Shown here in pieces: positions 1-6,632 of a stretch of 10,708 bases of DNA. The stretch is from Hydrogenophaga sp. Its GTDB lineage: Bacteria > Pseudomonadota > Gammaproteobacteria > Burkholderiales > Burkholderiaceae. The notes beneath the pieces are model-generated. The model saw only the letters and a list, made by a program, of their open reading frames with translations, did not search any database and was not told where the DNA came from. Position numbers and translations under genes: made by a program. The stretch lies in assembly GCA_025458545.1 (NCBI GenBank), contig JALOSH010000042.1:1-10708 (forward strand). The letters are read 5' to 3'. Each line of letters opens with the position of its first letter. The stretch's first letter is position 1.

Positions 1-1
1 G

Positions 2-1579
2 CTGGCCACTGAGCGCATCTGGGGCCTGGGCTGTGTCACCGCCGACACGCGTTGTGGTGTCGCTTGGAACACTCTGTTCCTTGCCCTGATGACGGCGACC
101 GGCACGACCGTGATGGGCACGCTGATGGCGCTGTGGGCCGAGCGCGGCGGCACGCGGCTGCAGAAGCCGCTGAACATGCTGGCGATGCTGCCCATCATCA
201 CGCCGCCGTTCGTGGTCGGCCTGGGCCTGATCCTGTTGTTTGGCCGCGCCGGGCTTTACAACCAGTTCATGGAATGGGCTTTTGGCATCCCGCCCACGCG
301 CTGGTTCTATGGGGTCTTCGGTGTCTGGCTGGCGCAGATGTTTGCCTTCACGCCGATCGCTTTCATGATCATGCGCGGCGTGGTGCAGGGCGTTAGCCCG
401 TCGCTGGAAGAAGCCGCGCAGACGCTGCGCGCCGATCGCCTGCGCACCTTCATGACAGTGACGTTGCCGCTGCTCAAGCCGGGTCTGGCCAACGCCTTCT
501 TGGTCGGCTTCATCGAGAGCATGGCCGACTTCGGCAACCCCATCATCCTGGGCGGGTCGTACGCTGTGCTGTCGACCGAGATCTTCTTTGCCATCGTCGG
601 CGCCTCGCTGGATCCGGGGATGGCAGCTGCGCTGGCCCTGGTGCTCACGCTGTTTGCACTGGTGGTGTTCTTTATCCAGCGCGGGCTGCTCGGGCGCACC
701 AGCTTCACCACCGTGACGGGTAAAGGAGACGCCGGTGTGCCGATGCCGTTGCCGGACACGGTGCGGCGGCTGTGCTTCGGCGTGGCCGGACCCTGGCTGC
801 TGTTCACCGTGGTGGTCTACCTCTTCGCGTTCGCGGGCGGTTTCGTGAAGACCTGGGGCCGCGACTACACCCTCACGCTGGACCACTTCCGCGGCGCTTT
901 CGACCTTCAGTGGGGCGAACACGGCCTAGTCTGGGCCGGCACGGCCTGGAACTCTCTGTTCACCACTGCGTCGCTGGCGGCGATGGCGGCGCCGGTCTGC
1001 GCGTTCTTGGGCATGCTGATCGCCTGGCTGCTCGCGCGCACCGAGTTCCGTGGCAAGGCGGCGTTCGAGTTCGCGGCGCTGCTGACCTTTGCGATTCCCG
1101 GCACGGTGCTCGGCGTGAGTTACATCATGGCCTTCAACGTGCCGCCGGTGGAGCTGACCGGAACCGGACTGATCATCGTGCTGTGCTTCGTGTTCCGCAA
1201 TCTGCCAGTGGGCGTGCGCGCGGGCACGGCGGCGTTCAAGCAGCTCGACCGGTCTCTGGACGAAGCCTCGTTCATGCTGCGGGCCGGCACGCTGACCACG
1301 CTGCGCTGCGTGGTGCTGCCCCTGCTCAAGCCGGCGCTGACGGCGGCGCTGATCTACAGCTTCGTGCGCTCCATGACCACGGTCTCGGCCGTGATCTTCC
1401 TGGTGTCGGCGAAGTACGAACTGTCGACCACCTACATCATCGGCCGCGTCGGAAACGGAGAGTACGGTCTGGCTCTCGCCTACTGCACGGTGCTGATCGT
1501 CTTCATGTCCCTCATCACCCTGTTGGTGCAGCGCCTGATCGGTGAGCGCCAACTCGGCCGCCGTTCGGGCAGCCATTGA
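2..1579 (+). CDS. Iron(III)-type ABC transporter permease with two fused permease domains, 5' end outside window
   Basis: The frame is open from the left edge to a TGA at 1577-1579, giving 525 visible residues with no start in view. It is an inner-membrane permease with two consecutive binding-protein-dependent transport domains. Each carries an EAA loop that docks on the ATPase: one near 409-490 (EEAAQTLRA, ending LPLLKPG) and one near 1258-1340 (DEASFMLRAG, again ending LPLLKP). About a dozen hydrophobic segments alternate with short charged loops. The duplicated layout is that of FbpB/AfuB/FutB ferric-iron permeases; the related 2-aminoethylphosphonate permeases share the fold. Full-length relatives start well before the first domain, so an N-terminal part is missing only because of the window edge. 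The ATPase gene follows 16 nt downstream in the same direction. Substrate assignment is family-level only: ferric iron is most likely, and phosphonate or another small anion is possible. Confidence 0.85.
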   Translation: MATERIWGLGCVTADTRCGVAWNTLFLALMTATGTTVMGTLMALWAERGGTRLQKPLNMLAMLPIITPPFVVGLGLILLFGRAGLYNQFMEWAFGIPPTRWFYGVFGVWLAQMFAFTPIAFMIMRGVVQGVSPSLEEAAQTLRADRLRTFMTVTLPLLKPGLANAFLVGFIESMADFGNPIILGGSYAVLSTEIFFAIVGASLDPGMAAALALVLTLFALVVFFIQRGLLGRTSFTTVTGKGDAGVPMPLPDTVRRLCFGVAGPWLLFTVVVYLFAFAGGFVKTWGRDYTLTLDHFRGAFDLQWGEHGLVWAGTAWNSLFTTASLAAMAAPVCAFLGMLIAWLLARTEFRGKAAFEFAALLTFAIPGTVLGVSYIMAFNVPPVELTGTGLIIVLCFVFRNLPVGVRAGTAAFKQLDRSLDEASFMLRAGTLTTLRCVVLPLLKPALTAALIYSFVRSMTTVSAVIFLVSAKYELSTTYIIGRVGNGEYGLALAYCTVLIVFMSLITLLVQRLIGERQLGRRSGSH

Positions 1580-1583
1580 ACCC

Positions 1584-1588
1584 AAGGA
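1584..1588 (+). promoter_or_regulatory. Ribosome binding site of the ABC ATPase gene
   Basis: AAGGA lies 7 nt before the ATG at 1596 and just after the permease stop. It supports that ATG over the upstream in-frame ATG at 1542, which would overlap the permease gene and add 18 residues lacking ABC-domain similarity. Confidence 0.6.
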
Positions 1589-1595
1589 ACCCGTC

Positions 1596-2645
1596 ATGAC
1601 CATACACGGCATTCAATTTCGCCAAGTGACCAAGCGCTACGGCGCCGCGAGCGCACCCCTGATCGTCAAGGGTATCGACTTCACTGTGCCCAAGGGTACG
1701 CTCACCACCATCCTCGGTCCATCGGGCTGCGGCAAAACCACCACGCTGCGCATGATCGCGGGCCTGGAGTCGCCATCGGGTGGCCAGATCCTGATCGACG
1801 GTCGCGACGTGACTTCGCTAGGCCCCAGCGAGCGCAACGTCAGCATGGTGTTCCAGAGCTATGCGCTGTTTCCGCACATGACGGTGCTCGACAACGTCGG
1901 CTACGGCCTGAGTGTGAGCGGTCTGCCCAAGGAAGAGATCGCCGAGCGCGCGAGGGCTGCGATGGCGACTGTCGGGCTGGTCGGTATGGACGCTCGGCTG
2001 CCGAGCGAACTCTCGGGCGGTCAGCAACAGCGCGTTGCGCTGGCGCGGGCACTGGTGATCGAACCGGCAGTGCTGCTGTTCGACGAACCGCTGTCCAACC
2101 TGGACGCCCGGCTGCGCCGCAGCATGCGCGAGGAGATTCGCAGCCTACAGCAGCGGTTGGGGCTGACGGTGGCCTATGTGACACACGACCAGAGCGAGGC
2201 GCTGGCCGTGAGCGACCAGATCATCGTGATGGACGCCGGCGAGATTGCACAGTCCGGTTCGCCATCCGACCTGTACGAAAGGCCCGAAAGCGAGTTTGTG
2301 GCCGGATTCATGGGGGAGGCTTTGCTGTTTTCCGGTGAAGTTCTCAGCAACGGAATGGTCGAGATCGGTCCTTTGAAGATGCAGGCGCTTCACAAGGTCA
2401 GGCCTGGCCCGATCAAGGCTGCCATCCGGCCTGAGGCCTGGACCGTGGGGCTACCAGGTGAGACGGGCGGCCTGAATGGCGTGGTATCCAAGCTGGCCTA
2501 TCTGGGGAGTTTCTATGAGCTGACGGTGGACACGGACCTGGGCTCCATCTTTGTGGTTTCCGCCGACGTTTCTCGTTCCTGGCAGATCGCGGATCGCGTC
2601 TCTCTGTCCCCTCCTGCCAGGGGAGTTTCCGTGGTCCCCACCTGA
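1596..2645 (+). CDS. ABC transporter ATP-binding protein, FbpC/AfuC (iron(III)/AEP) type
   Basis: This 349-residue cytoplasmic ATPase powers import through the permease encoded just upstream. All nucleotide-binding motifs are intact: Walker A GPSGCGKTT (residues 41-49), Q-loop Gln87 in VFQSYALFPH, signature LSGGQQQR (139-146), Walker B VLLFDEP (159-165), D-loop SNLD (167-170) and switch His197 in VTHDQ. From about residue 235 a C-terminal TOBE-like domain follows, as in the FbpC/PotA/MalK class. Length fits the family (about 340-370). The ATG at 1596 is chosen for its AAGGA site. Operon spacing of 16 nt after the permease implies cotranscription. Motifs alone do not separate ferric-iron FbpC from the phosphonate PhnT group, so the substrate is inferred. 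Confidence 0.9.
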   Translation: MTIHGIQFRQVTKRYGAASAPLIVKGIDFTVPKGTLTTILGPSGCGKTTTLRMIAGLESPSGGQILIDGRDVTSLGPSERNVSMVFQSYALFPHMTVLDNVGYGLSVSGLPKEEIAERARAAMATVGLVGMDARLPSELSGGQQQRVALARALVIEPAVLLFDEPLSNLDARLRRSMREEIRSLQQRLGLTVAYVTHDQSEALAVSDQIIVMDAGEIAQSGSPSDLYERPESEFVAGFMGEALLFSGEVLSNGMVEIGPLKMQALHKVRPGPIKAAIRPEAWTVGLPGETGGLNGVVSKLAYLGSFYELTVDTDLGSIFVVSADVSRSWQIADRVSLSPPARGVSVVPT

Positions 2646-2720
2646 AAGGTTCAGGTCTCTCGTTCAAACGGTCAATGCGAAGCTCCGCGCGTTCTTCGCG
2701 GGTCGCTGCACGTTATCTGT

Positions 2721-2725
2721 CGGAG
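2721..2725 (+). promoter_or_regulatory. Ribosome binding site of the PhnD-like gene
   Basis: CGGAG lies 7 nt before the ATG at 2733. It fixes the start that gives a complete twin-arginine signal peptide. Confidence 0.5.
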
Positions 2726-2732
2726 TCTTGTC

Positions 2733-3740
2733 ATGGTTTTTTGTCATCGCAGGGAGTTTTTGGGCACTGCATCGGTGGTTGCCATTTGGTCTTGCCTGCT
2801 CCCGGAAGCATGGGCGGCCGAAGCTTCGCCACTGGTGTTTGGGGTGATTTCCCCAAGAGCGGTCGAGCAGACCCGTAGCAACTGGCTGCCATTTGTCCGG
2901 CGGCTCGGTCTGGCTGTCGAACGGTCGATGGAATTGATCGTTTACGAACGCCAGGAGCAGCTCGTCATGGCTTTCAAGGCCAAACAGGTTGATCTCGGGT
3001 GGATGGGCAACGTGCCGGCACTGGAGGTGGTCGAGTCTGGTTCGGGCACGGTGTTCGCACAGATGGTGGCGAAGGACGGGAGCAGCGGCTACCGATCCCA
3101 GATCATCGTCAACTCGAAGGCCAGCGGTATCGACGATCTTGATGACGTGCTCGCGAATTCAAAACGCCTGCGCTTCAGCGATGGTGACCCGAAAAGCACC
3201 TCCGGGTCTCTCGTCCCCCTCTACTTTGCTTTTCAAAAGAGGGGCGTCAACGATGTGAGAAGGATCTTCGCTCATTACGAGACGGGCAATCATCAATCCA
3301 ACCTGAAGAAGGTGGCCACCAGCGCTGCGGACGTGGCCACCTGCAACAACGAAGAGCTGGCGTTTTTCGCCAAGGACTTCCCTGAACTCGCGAGCAGGAT
3401 CAAGGTGGTGTGGGAGTCGCCCCTGATCCCTCAATCGCCACTGGTCTGGCGCAGTGGATTGGCGTCACCACTCAAGAAAAAGATCATGAAATTCGTTGTT
3501 GGGTTCGGTCACAACAGTTCTGAAGAAAAAGACATTCTTCTCCAGGTCAACGGTCTTTCCCGGTTTCGGGAGTCCAGCAACCGGCAACTGGTGCCGATCG
3601 CCGATCTGGAAATGTTCAAGGCCCGCCAGGCCATCAACAACGACCCATCCCTGAGCCCGGCCGAGCGGACAAGCCGCATTGAGACGGTCATCAAGCGGGG
3701 GTCCAAGCTGGAACTCAAGCTGAAGCTGCAGGGGTTCTGA
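2733..3740 (+). CDS. PhnD-like phosphate/phosphite/phosphonate-family periplasmic binding protein with Tat-type signal
   Basis: This 335-residue protein begins with a signal peptide: HRREFLG at residues 5-11 fits a twin-arginine motif, a hydrophobic stretch follows, and AWA (26-28) is a good cleavage site. The mature part has hallmarks of the PhnD family (type II periplasmic binding fold). These are VFGVISP near 35, the GWMGNVPALE segment (89-98), the ligand-loop motif DPKSTSGSLVPLY (152-164, compare STSG in PhnD) and DVATCNNE (200-207). It probably captures a phosphorus oxyanion, phosphonate or similar tetrahedral anion. It lies 87 nt after the ATPase gene, but the upstream permease/ATPase pair normally works with FbpA-type receptors, so pairing with this protein is uncertain; no phnC or phnE is in view. 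Its DNA is less GC-rich than the flanks (one 60-nt stretch near 3481 is only about 38% GC), suggesting separate acquisition. Confidence 0.8.
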   Translation: MVFCHRREFLGTASVVAIWSCLLPEAWAAEASPLVFGVISPRAVEQTRSNWLPFVRRLGLAVERSMELIVYERQEQLVMAFKAKQVDLGWMGNVPALEVVESGSGTVFAQMVAKDGSSGYRSQIIVNSKASGIDDLDDVLANSKRLRFSDGDPKSTSGSLVPLYFAFQKRGVNDVRRIFAHYETGNHQSNLKKVATSAADVATCNNEELAFFAKDFPELASRIKVVWESPLIPQSPLVWRSGLASPLKKKIMKFVVGFGHNSSEEKDILLQVNGLSRFRESSNRQLVPIADLEMFKARQAINNDPSLSPAERTSRIETVIKRGSKLELKLKLQGF

Positions 3741-3795
3741 GGCGCTCCGGCTTTTTTTTCTTTGTGCGCTGGTGCTTGGAGCCGGCCAATCTATC

Positions 3796-3800
3796 GGGAG
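3796..3800 (+). promoter_or_regulatory. Ribosome binding site of the HAD phosphatase gene
   Basis: GGGAG lies 5 nt before the ATG at 3806. It decides against the in-frame ATG at 3764, whose 14 extra residues do not resemble a HAD N-terminus, since the family begins right before the DxG motif. Confidence 0.6.
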
Positions 3801-3805
3801 TCTTC

Positions 3806-4438
3806 ATGTCAGCAACAGTGGTGTTCGATCTGGGTGGCGTGGTGTTTCATTGGGAACCGGCCACTTTTTTGCGCGAGGTTTTGCCAGAGCGGGTGCGAGA
3901 CGAGGCGTCTACCGCGCATTGGATCCGTGAGATCTTTCAAACCTTTGATTTTTCTGGTGATTGGGCCCAGTTTGACCTGGGACAAGCAGAGCCGGAAGAA
4001 CTGGTCGAGCGCATCTCTCGCCGCACGCAGCTAGAGAGGTGCGAGGTGGCGGCCGTGATTGATGGGCTTGCGCCGCATATGCGCGTCAAAGACGACACGG
4101 TGGCGCTGATCCACGAACTCAAGGCCGCTGGCCACCGGCTGGTTTACCTGTCGAACATGCCGCATTGCCTGGCGAGCTGGATCGAGGACGACCATCCGTT
4201 TGCCGACTGGTTCGAAGGCGGCATCTTCTCCGCTCGCGTGTCGCTGATCAAGCCCGATCCAGCCATCTTTCGAGTCCTGACCGAGCGGCTGGCGGTGAGA
4301 GATCCATCGCCGTTTTTCATCGACGATGTACAACGCAACATCGACGCGGCGCATGCCGTCGGCTGGCGCGGGGTGCGCTTCGAATCGGCGGCTCAGACGC
4401 GAGAGCAGTTGGTGAAAGCCGGATTTCTGCAGGCCTGA
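3806..4438 (+). CDS. HAD-superfamily hydrolase, subfamily IA, YihX-like
   Basis: This 210-residue soluble protein has the four HAD motifs in order: motif I FDLGGVV (nucleophile Asp8), motif II LSN (Ser116), motif III Lys149 in IKPDPAIF, and motif IV FIDD (Asp173, Asp174). A helical cap occupies about residues 18-90. The second acidic position of motif I (DxD in most phosphatases) is Gly10. E. coli YihX, a sugar-phosphate phosphatase, has the same DLG arrangement, so this is normal for the subgroup rather than a defect. Size matches YihX (about 200). A small phosphomonoester is the likely substrate; haloacid dehalogenation is less likely. It follows the PhnD-like gene by 65 nt on the same strand and converges with the IclR gene. 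A functional link to the transporter is not demonstrated. Confidence 0.85.
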   Translation: MSATVVFDLGGVVFHWEPATFLREVLPERVRDEASTAHWIREIFQTFDFSGDWAQFDLGQAEPEELVERISRRTQLERCEVAAVIDGLAPHMRVKDDTVALIHELKAAGHRLVYLSNMPHCLASWIEDDHPFADWFEGGIFSARVSLIKPDPAIFRVLTERLAVRDPSPFFIDDVQRNIDAAHAVGWRGVRFESAAQTREQLVKAGFLQA

Positions 4439-4471
4439 TGCAAGTTCGGGTCACGCCAACATCTTTGGGGG

Positions 4472-4640
4472 CTAGGAGCCTGCGCGGCAGAAGGCATCGA
4501 AGCGAAACCGGTGGGAAAAGAACCCAATTCGACCCTGCTTTTGAGGACTGTGGCCGTAGCCACAGCCGGAAAAACAGGGGTGAAGTGGGACTTTTCTCCA
4601 CCCGTTGCAGCCGATGCGCTTCTGCCGCGCAGGCTCCTAG
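4472..4640. repeat. Long inverted-repeat element (about 169 bp), MITE/REP-like, folding as one hairpin
   Basis: The outer arms are a perfect 22-bp inverted repeat (4472-4493 with 4619-4640, starting CTAGGAGCCTGCGCGG). Complementarity continues inward through GCATCG (4494-4499 with 4612-4617, one base bulged) and imperfectly to the centre. There, CTGTGGC (4548-4554) and GCCACAG (4559-4565) form a 7-bp stem closed by the loop CGTA. The centre of the outer arms (4556) and of the inner stem (4556.5) coincide, so the whole unit is one symmetric foldback. No clear target-site duplication is visible, and none of the small reading frames across it looks like a real protein. It sits between two convergent genes, a usual place for REP or MITE-like repeats, and could act as a transcript-end structure for both. 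Confidence 0.75.
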
Positions 4641-4707
4641 ACGTCGCGACCCTGGTGCAGCATCGCGATGGGTTCTTTTGCATACCAGCCGACCACACGC
4701 AGGGTGT

Positions 4708-5493
4708 TCAAAGCAGCGGACGCAAACCACGCGCCGCTTCTTGCAACACCGGCAGCAGTCGCTTGACCGCATCGTTGCTGTGTTCCTGGTTGATCGGCAT
4801 GGTGACGCTGATGGCGCCATGCACGGCGTTGTGGCGGTCCAGCAGCGGCACGGCGATGCCTCGAAAGTTCAATTCCATCTGCTGCTCTGACAACACCCAG
4901 CCCTGGCGCCGGATCTGCGTGAGCTCTGCGCGCAGCTCGTCCGGGCTTGAAATCGTGTAGGGCGTGTAGGTGCTCAGTCTGTGCTGGTCCAACCAGCGGT
5001 CCGCCACGGCTTCGCCCAGTCCGGCCAGTATCGCCATGCCGGCCGCCGTCACCTGCGCCTGCACCCGAGAGCCCAGCATGTAGCCGGTGTTCATGTGCCG
5101 GTGCGCACCGCTGCGCGCGATGTAGACCGTATCAGCGCCATCCAGCACGCCGAGGTAGGCCACTTCCTGTGTGCCGCCGGCAATGCGCTGCAGGAAAGGC
5201 TGCACCAGCCTCGGCAGCCGGGCCGATTCCAGAAAGGCATGGCCCAGGCGCAGGATGCGCGGTGTGAGCCAGAACAGCTTGCCGTCGGTGCCCACATAGC
5301 CCAGGTGGGCCAGCGTGAGCAGGTAGCGTCGCGCAGCCGTGCGGGTGAGACCGCAGCGCGCGCCGGCCTGGCTGGCGGTCAAACGGGGATGCTGATCATC
5401 AAACGCTTCAATGACCGCCAGTCCCTTTTGCAGGCCGGCGATCCAGTCGCGTTTTTCCAGGGGTGGTGTGAGCAACAGCGTGGCTTCGGTCAT
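4708..5493 (-). CDS. IclR-family transcriptional regulator (PobR/PcaU-like)
   Basis: This 261-residue DNA-binding regulator has an N-terminal winged helix-turn-helix at about residues 18-85 (WIAGLQKGLAVIEAF, then the recognition-helix region CGLTRTAARRYLLTL and the wing LGYVGTDGKLFWLTP). The IclR effector domain spans about 90-255 (EVAYLGVLDGADTVYIARS; GSRVQAQVTAAGMAILAG; GIAVPLLDR). The WIAGLQKGLAVIEAF opening and YLLTLAHLGYV are typical of the PcaU/PobR/PcaR subgroup, which controls protocatechuate, 4-hydroxybenzoate and quinate catabolism. The start at 5493 is chosen because the family begins shortly before this opening; the frame stays open far upstream only as antisense to the next gene. 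No strong Shine-Dalgarno is seen. It is divergent from the VOC/TIM-barrel operon, so it most likely controls that operon and itself through 5494-5709. The effector is unknown; quinate, dehydroshikimate or protocatechuate are candidates. Confidence 0.88.
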   Translation of the reverse strand: MTEATLLLTPPLEKRDWIAGLQKGLAVIEAFDDQHPRLTASQAGARCGLTRTAARRYLLTLAHLGYVGTDGKLFWLTPRILRLGHAFLESARLPRLVQPFLQRIAGGTQEVAYLGVLDGADTVYIARSGAHRHMNTGYMLGSRVQAQVTAAGMAILAGLGEAVADRWLDQHRLSTYTPYTISSPDELRAELTQIRRQGWVLSEQQMELNFRGIAVPLLDRHNAVHGAISVTMPINQEHSNDAVKRLLPVLQEAARGLRPLL

Positions 5494-5552
5494 GGCATGG
5501 CTGCGTTGGTTTTTGCGTGAAAACCCGAATTCTGAACGTTTGTCGCCGATAG

Positions 5553-5571
5553 GTGCGCGATCATCGCTCAC
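5553..5571. promoter_or_regulatory. Operator-like palindrome in the IclR/VOC intergenic region
   Basis: GTGCGCGATCATCGCTCAC is an imperfect palindrome with 8 of 9 base pairs matching around a central C. Its core CGATCATCG matches the half-site layout CGATnATCG of the Pseudomonas PcaR box (GTTCGATAATCGCAC, as I recall it). Placement between the divergent IclR gene and the catabolic operon fits an IclR-family operator. Binding is inferred, not shown. Confidence 0.45.
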
Positions 5572-5696
5572 TTCGGTTGGGCTTGCCGCGCGATGCACAG
5601 ACCGAACCCCTACAGTTGTCAAAGGCCGAGGCTGTCCGTCCGTCTGCATTCGCTGCAGCAGCCCAGACCTGTCGCCCGAAGCGTTTGGGCATCTTT

Positions 5697-5700
5697 GGAG
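5697..5700 (+). promoter_or_regulatory. Ribosome binding site of the VOC gene
   Basis: GGAG lies 9 nt before the ATG at 5710. It rules out the longer in-frame start at 5593, whose extra 39 residues show no similarity to HPPD-type proteins. Confidence 0.5.
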
Positions 5701-5709
5701 ACAAGTTCC

Positions 5710-6630
5710 ATGAGTGACCTGTTGCTCAGTACCAGCGACCACCGCGAACCTTTGCAGGCATCCTTCAGCGATGCCGCCAACCCCCTGGGGCTGGACGGCA
5801 TCGAGTTCGTTGAGTACGCCACCACCAAACCCCAGGCCCTGGGCCAGGTGCTGGAAATGATGGGCTTTCGCCCGGTGGCGCGCCACCGTTCGCGTGAGGT
5901 GCTGCTCTACCGCCAGGGTGAACTCAACATCGTCGTCAACGCCCATCCCAGCGATGCCCAGGGCGCCGGCCACGGCAGCGACGTGCCCACCATCTCGGCC
6001 ATGGCCCTGCGCGTGCGCGACGCGCGCGCCGCCTATCACTACGTGCTGGAACGCGGCGCCTGGTCGGTGCCCACCCACGCCGAGGTGATGGAGCTGAACA
6101 TACCGGCCGTCCACGGCGCCGGTGGCAGCCGCATTTATTTTGTGGACCGGTACAAGGAGTTCTCGATCTACGACGTGGACTTCGTGCCCATTCCCACGGT
6201 GGACCAGCGCCCGCCGGCCACCGCCGGCATCCACTTCTTTGGCGTGGTGCAGTACATCGGCCCCGAGCGCACCAACGACTGGATCGCCTTCTACAGCGAG
6301 CTGTTCGGCACCGAGGTCATTCCCGATGAGCAGCGCTTCGGCATCATGCCCAAGGGCACCTTGCTGCGCACACCGGCGCTGGACCCGGCCAAGCGCTTCA
6401 TGTTGCAGCTGGTCGAGCCCCCGCTGAACGTGCACGATGCGCAGGAAAAGCTGCAGCGCATCGGCCTGGGCGTGCCCGACGTGCTGGCCGCCGTCCAGGC
6501 GCTGCGCGCGCTGGGCGTGGAGTTCGTCGAGACCGAAGCGGCCCACACCGAGCAGCGCGGCGCCATCAGCAAGACCTACCTGGGCTCGGTGGTGTTCGAG
6601 CTGGTGCACAGCCAGGCCCGTGGGGCCTGA
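5710..6630 (+). CDS. 4-Hydroxyphenylpyruvate dioxygenase-like VOC protein lacking two iron ligands
   Basis: This 306-residue protein has two glyoxalase/VOC modules arranged as in HPPD. The N-terminal half is very HPPD-like: NPLGLDGIEFVEYAT (24-38), MGFRPVARHRSREVLLYRQG (51-70), MELNIPAVHGAGG (127-139) and FSIYDVDFVPI (151-161). The C-terminal half (173-300) should carry the iron site. Against Pseudomonas HPPD the first His falls at Val179 and the second at Leu253; only the final Glu (Glu297 in VVFELVH) remains. The protein is also about 50 residues shorter, missing the stretch before the last strand. HPPD dioxygenase activity is therefore unlikely. HPPD-like domains occur fused to the TIM-barrel dehydroshikimate dehydratase in QuiC1; here the barrel is encoded 2 nt downstream, so a structural or regulatory partner role is plausible. 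Likely under control of the divergent IclR protein. Confidence 0.8.
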   Translation: MSDLLLSTSDHREPLQASFSDAANPLGLDGIEFVEYATTKPQALGQVLEMMGFRPVARHRSREVLLYRQGELNIVVNAHPSDAQGAGHGSDVPTISAMALRVRDARAAYHYVLERGAWSVPTHAEVMELNIPAVHGAGGSRIYFVDRYKEFSIYDVDFVPIPTVDQRPPATAGIHFFGVVQYIGPERTNDWIAFYSELFGTEVIPDEQRFGIMPKGTLLRTPALDPAKRFMLQLVEPPLNVHDAQEKLQRIGLGVPDVLAAVQALRALGVEFVETEAAHTEQRGAISKTYLGSVVFELVHSQARGA

Positions 6631-6632
6631 CC

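Noticed and set aside
926..1612. 228-codon - strand open frame opposite the permease and ATPase start
   Set aside because: Antisense shadow: translation is dominated by Arg/Gln/His/Glu, while the + strand encodes conserved permease motifs.
2680..2705. Small stem CCGCG/CGCGG between the ATPase and PhnD-like genes
   Set aside because: Only 5 bp with no T-tract; such stems are expected by chance in this composition.
3741..3760. Run of eight T (3752-3759) after the PhnD-like stop as a possible intrinsic terminator
   Set aside because: The GC-rich bases before it (GGCGCTCCGGC) do not form a convincing stem, so only half of a terminator is present.
3806..3850. Missing second Asp of HAD motif I as a sign of inactivation
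   Set aside because: DLG instead of DxD is shared with the active YihX group, and all other motifs are intact.
4511..4960. + strand 149-codon open frame across the inverted repeat and the IclR 3' end
   Set aside because: It spans the noncoding repeat and then runs antisense to the IclR gene; no motif or good ribosome site supports it.
5616..5650. TTGTCA (5616-5621) as a -35 box for the VOC operon
   Set aside because: No acceptable -10 box lies 16-18 bp downstream.
5494..6609. Long - strand extension of the IclR reading frame, giving a 633-residue protein
   Set aside because: The extra part is antisense to the VOC gene, rich in His/Gly/Ala/Gln and without domain similarity; IclR similarity starts at the ATG at 5493.
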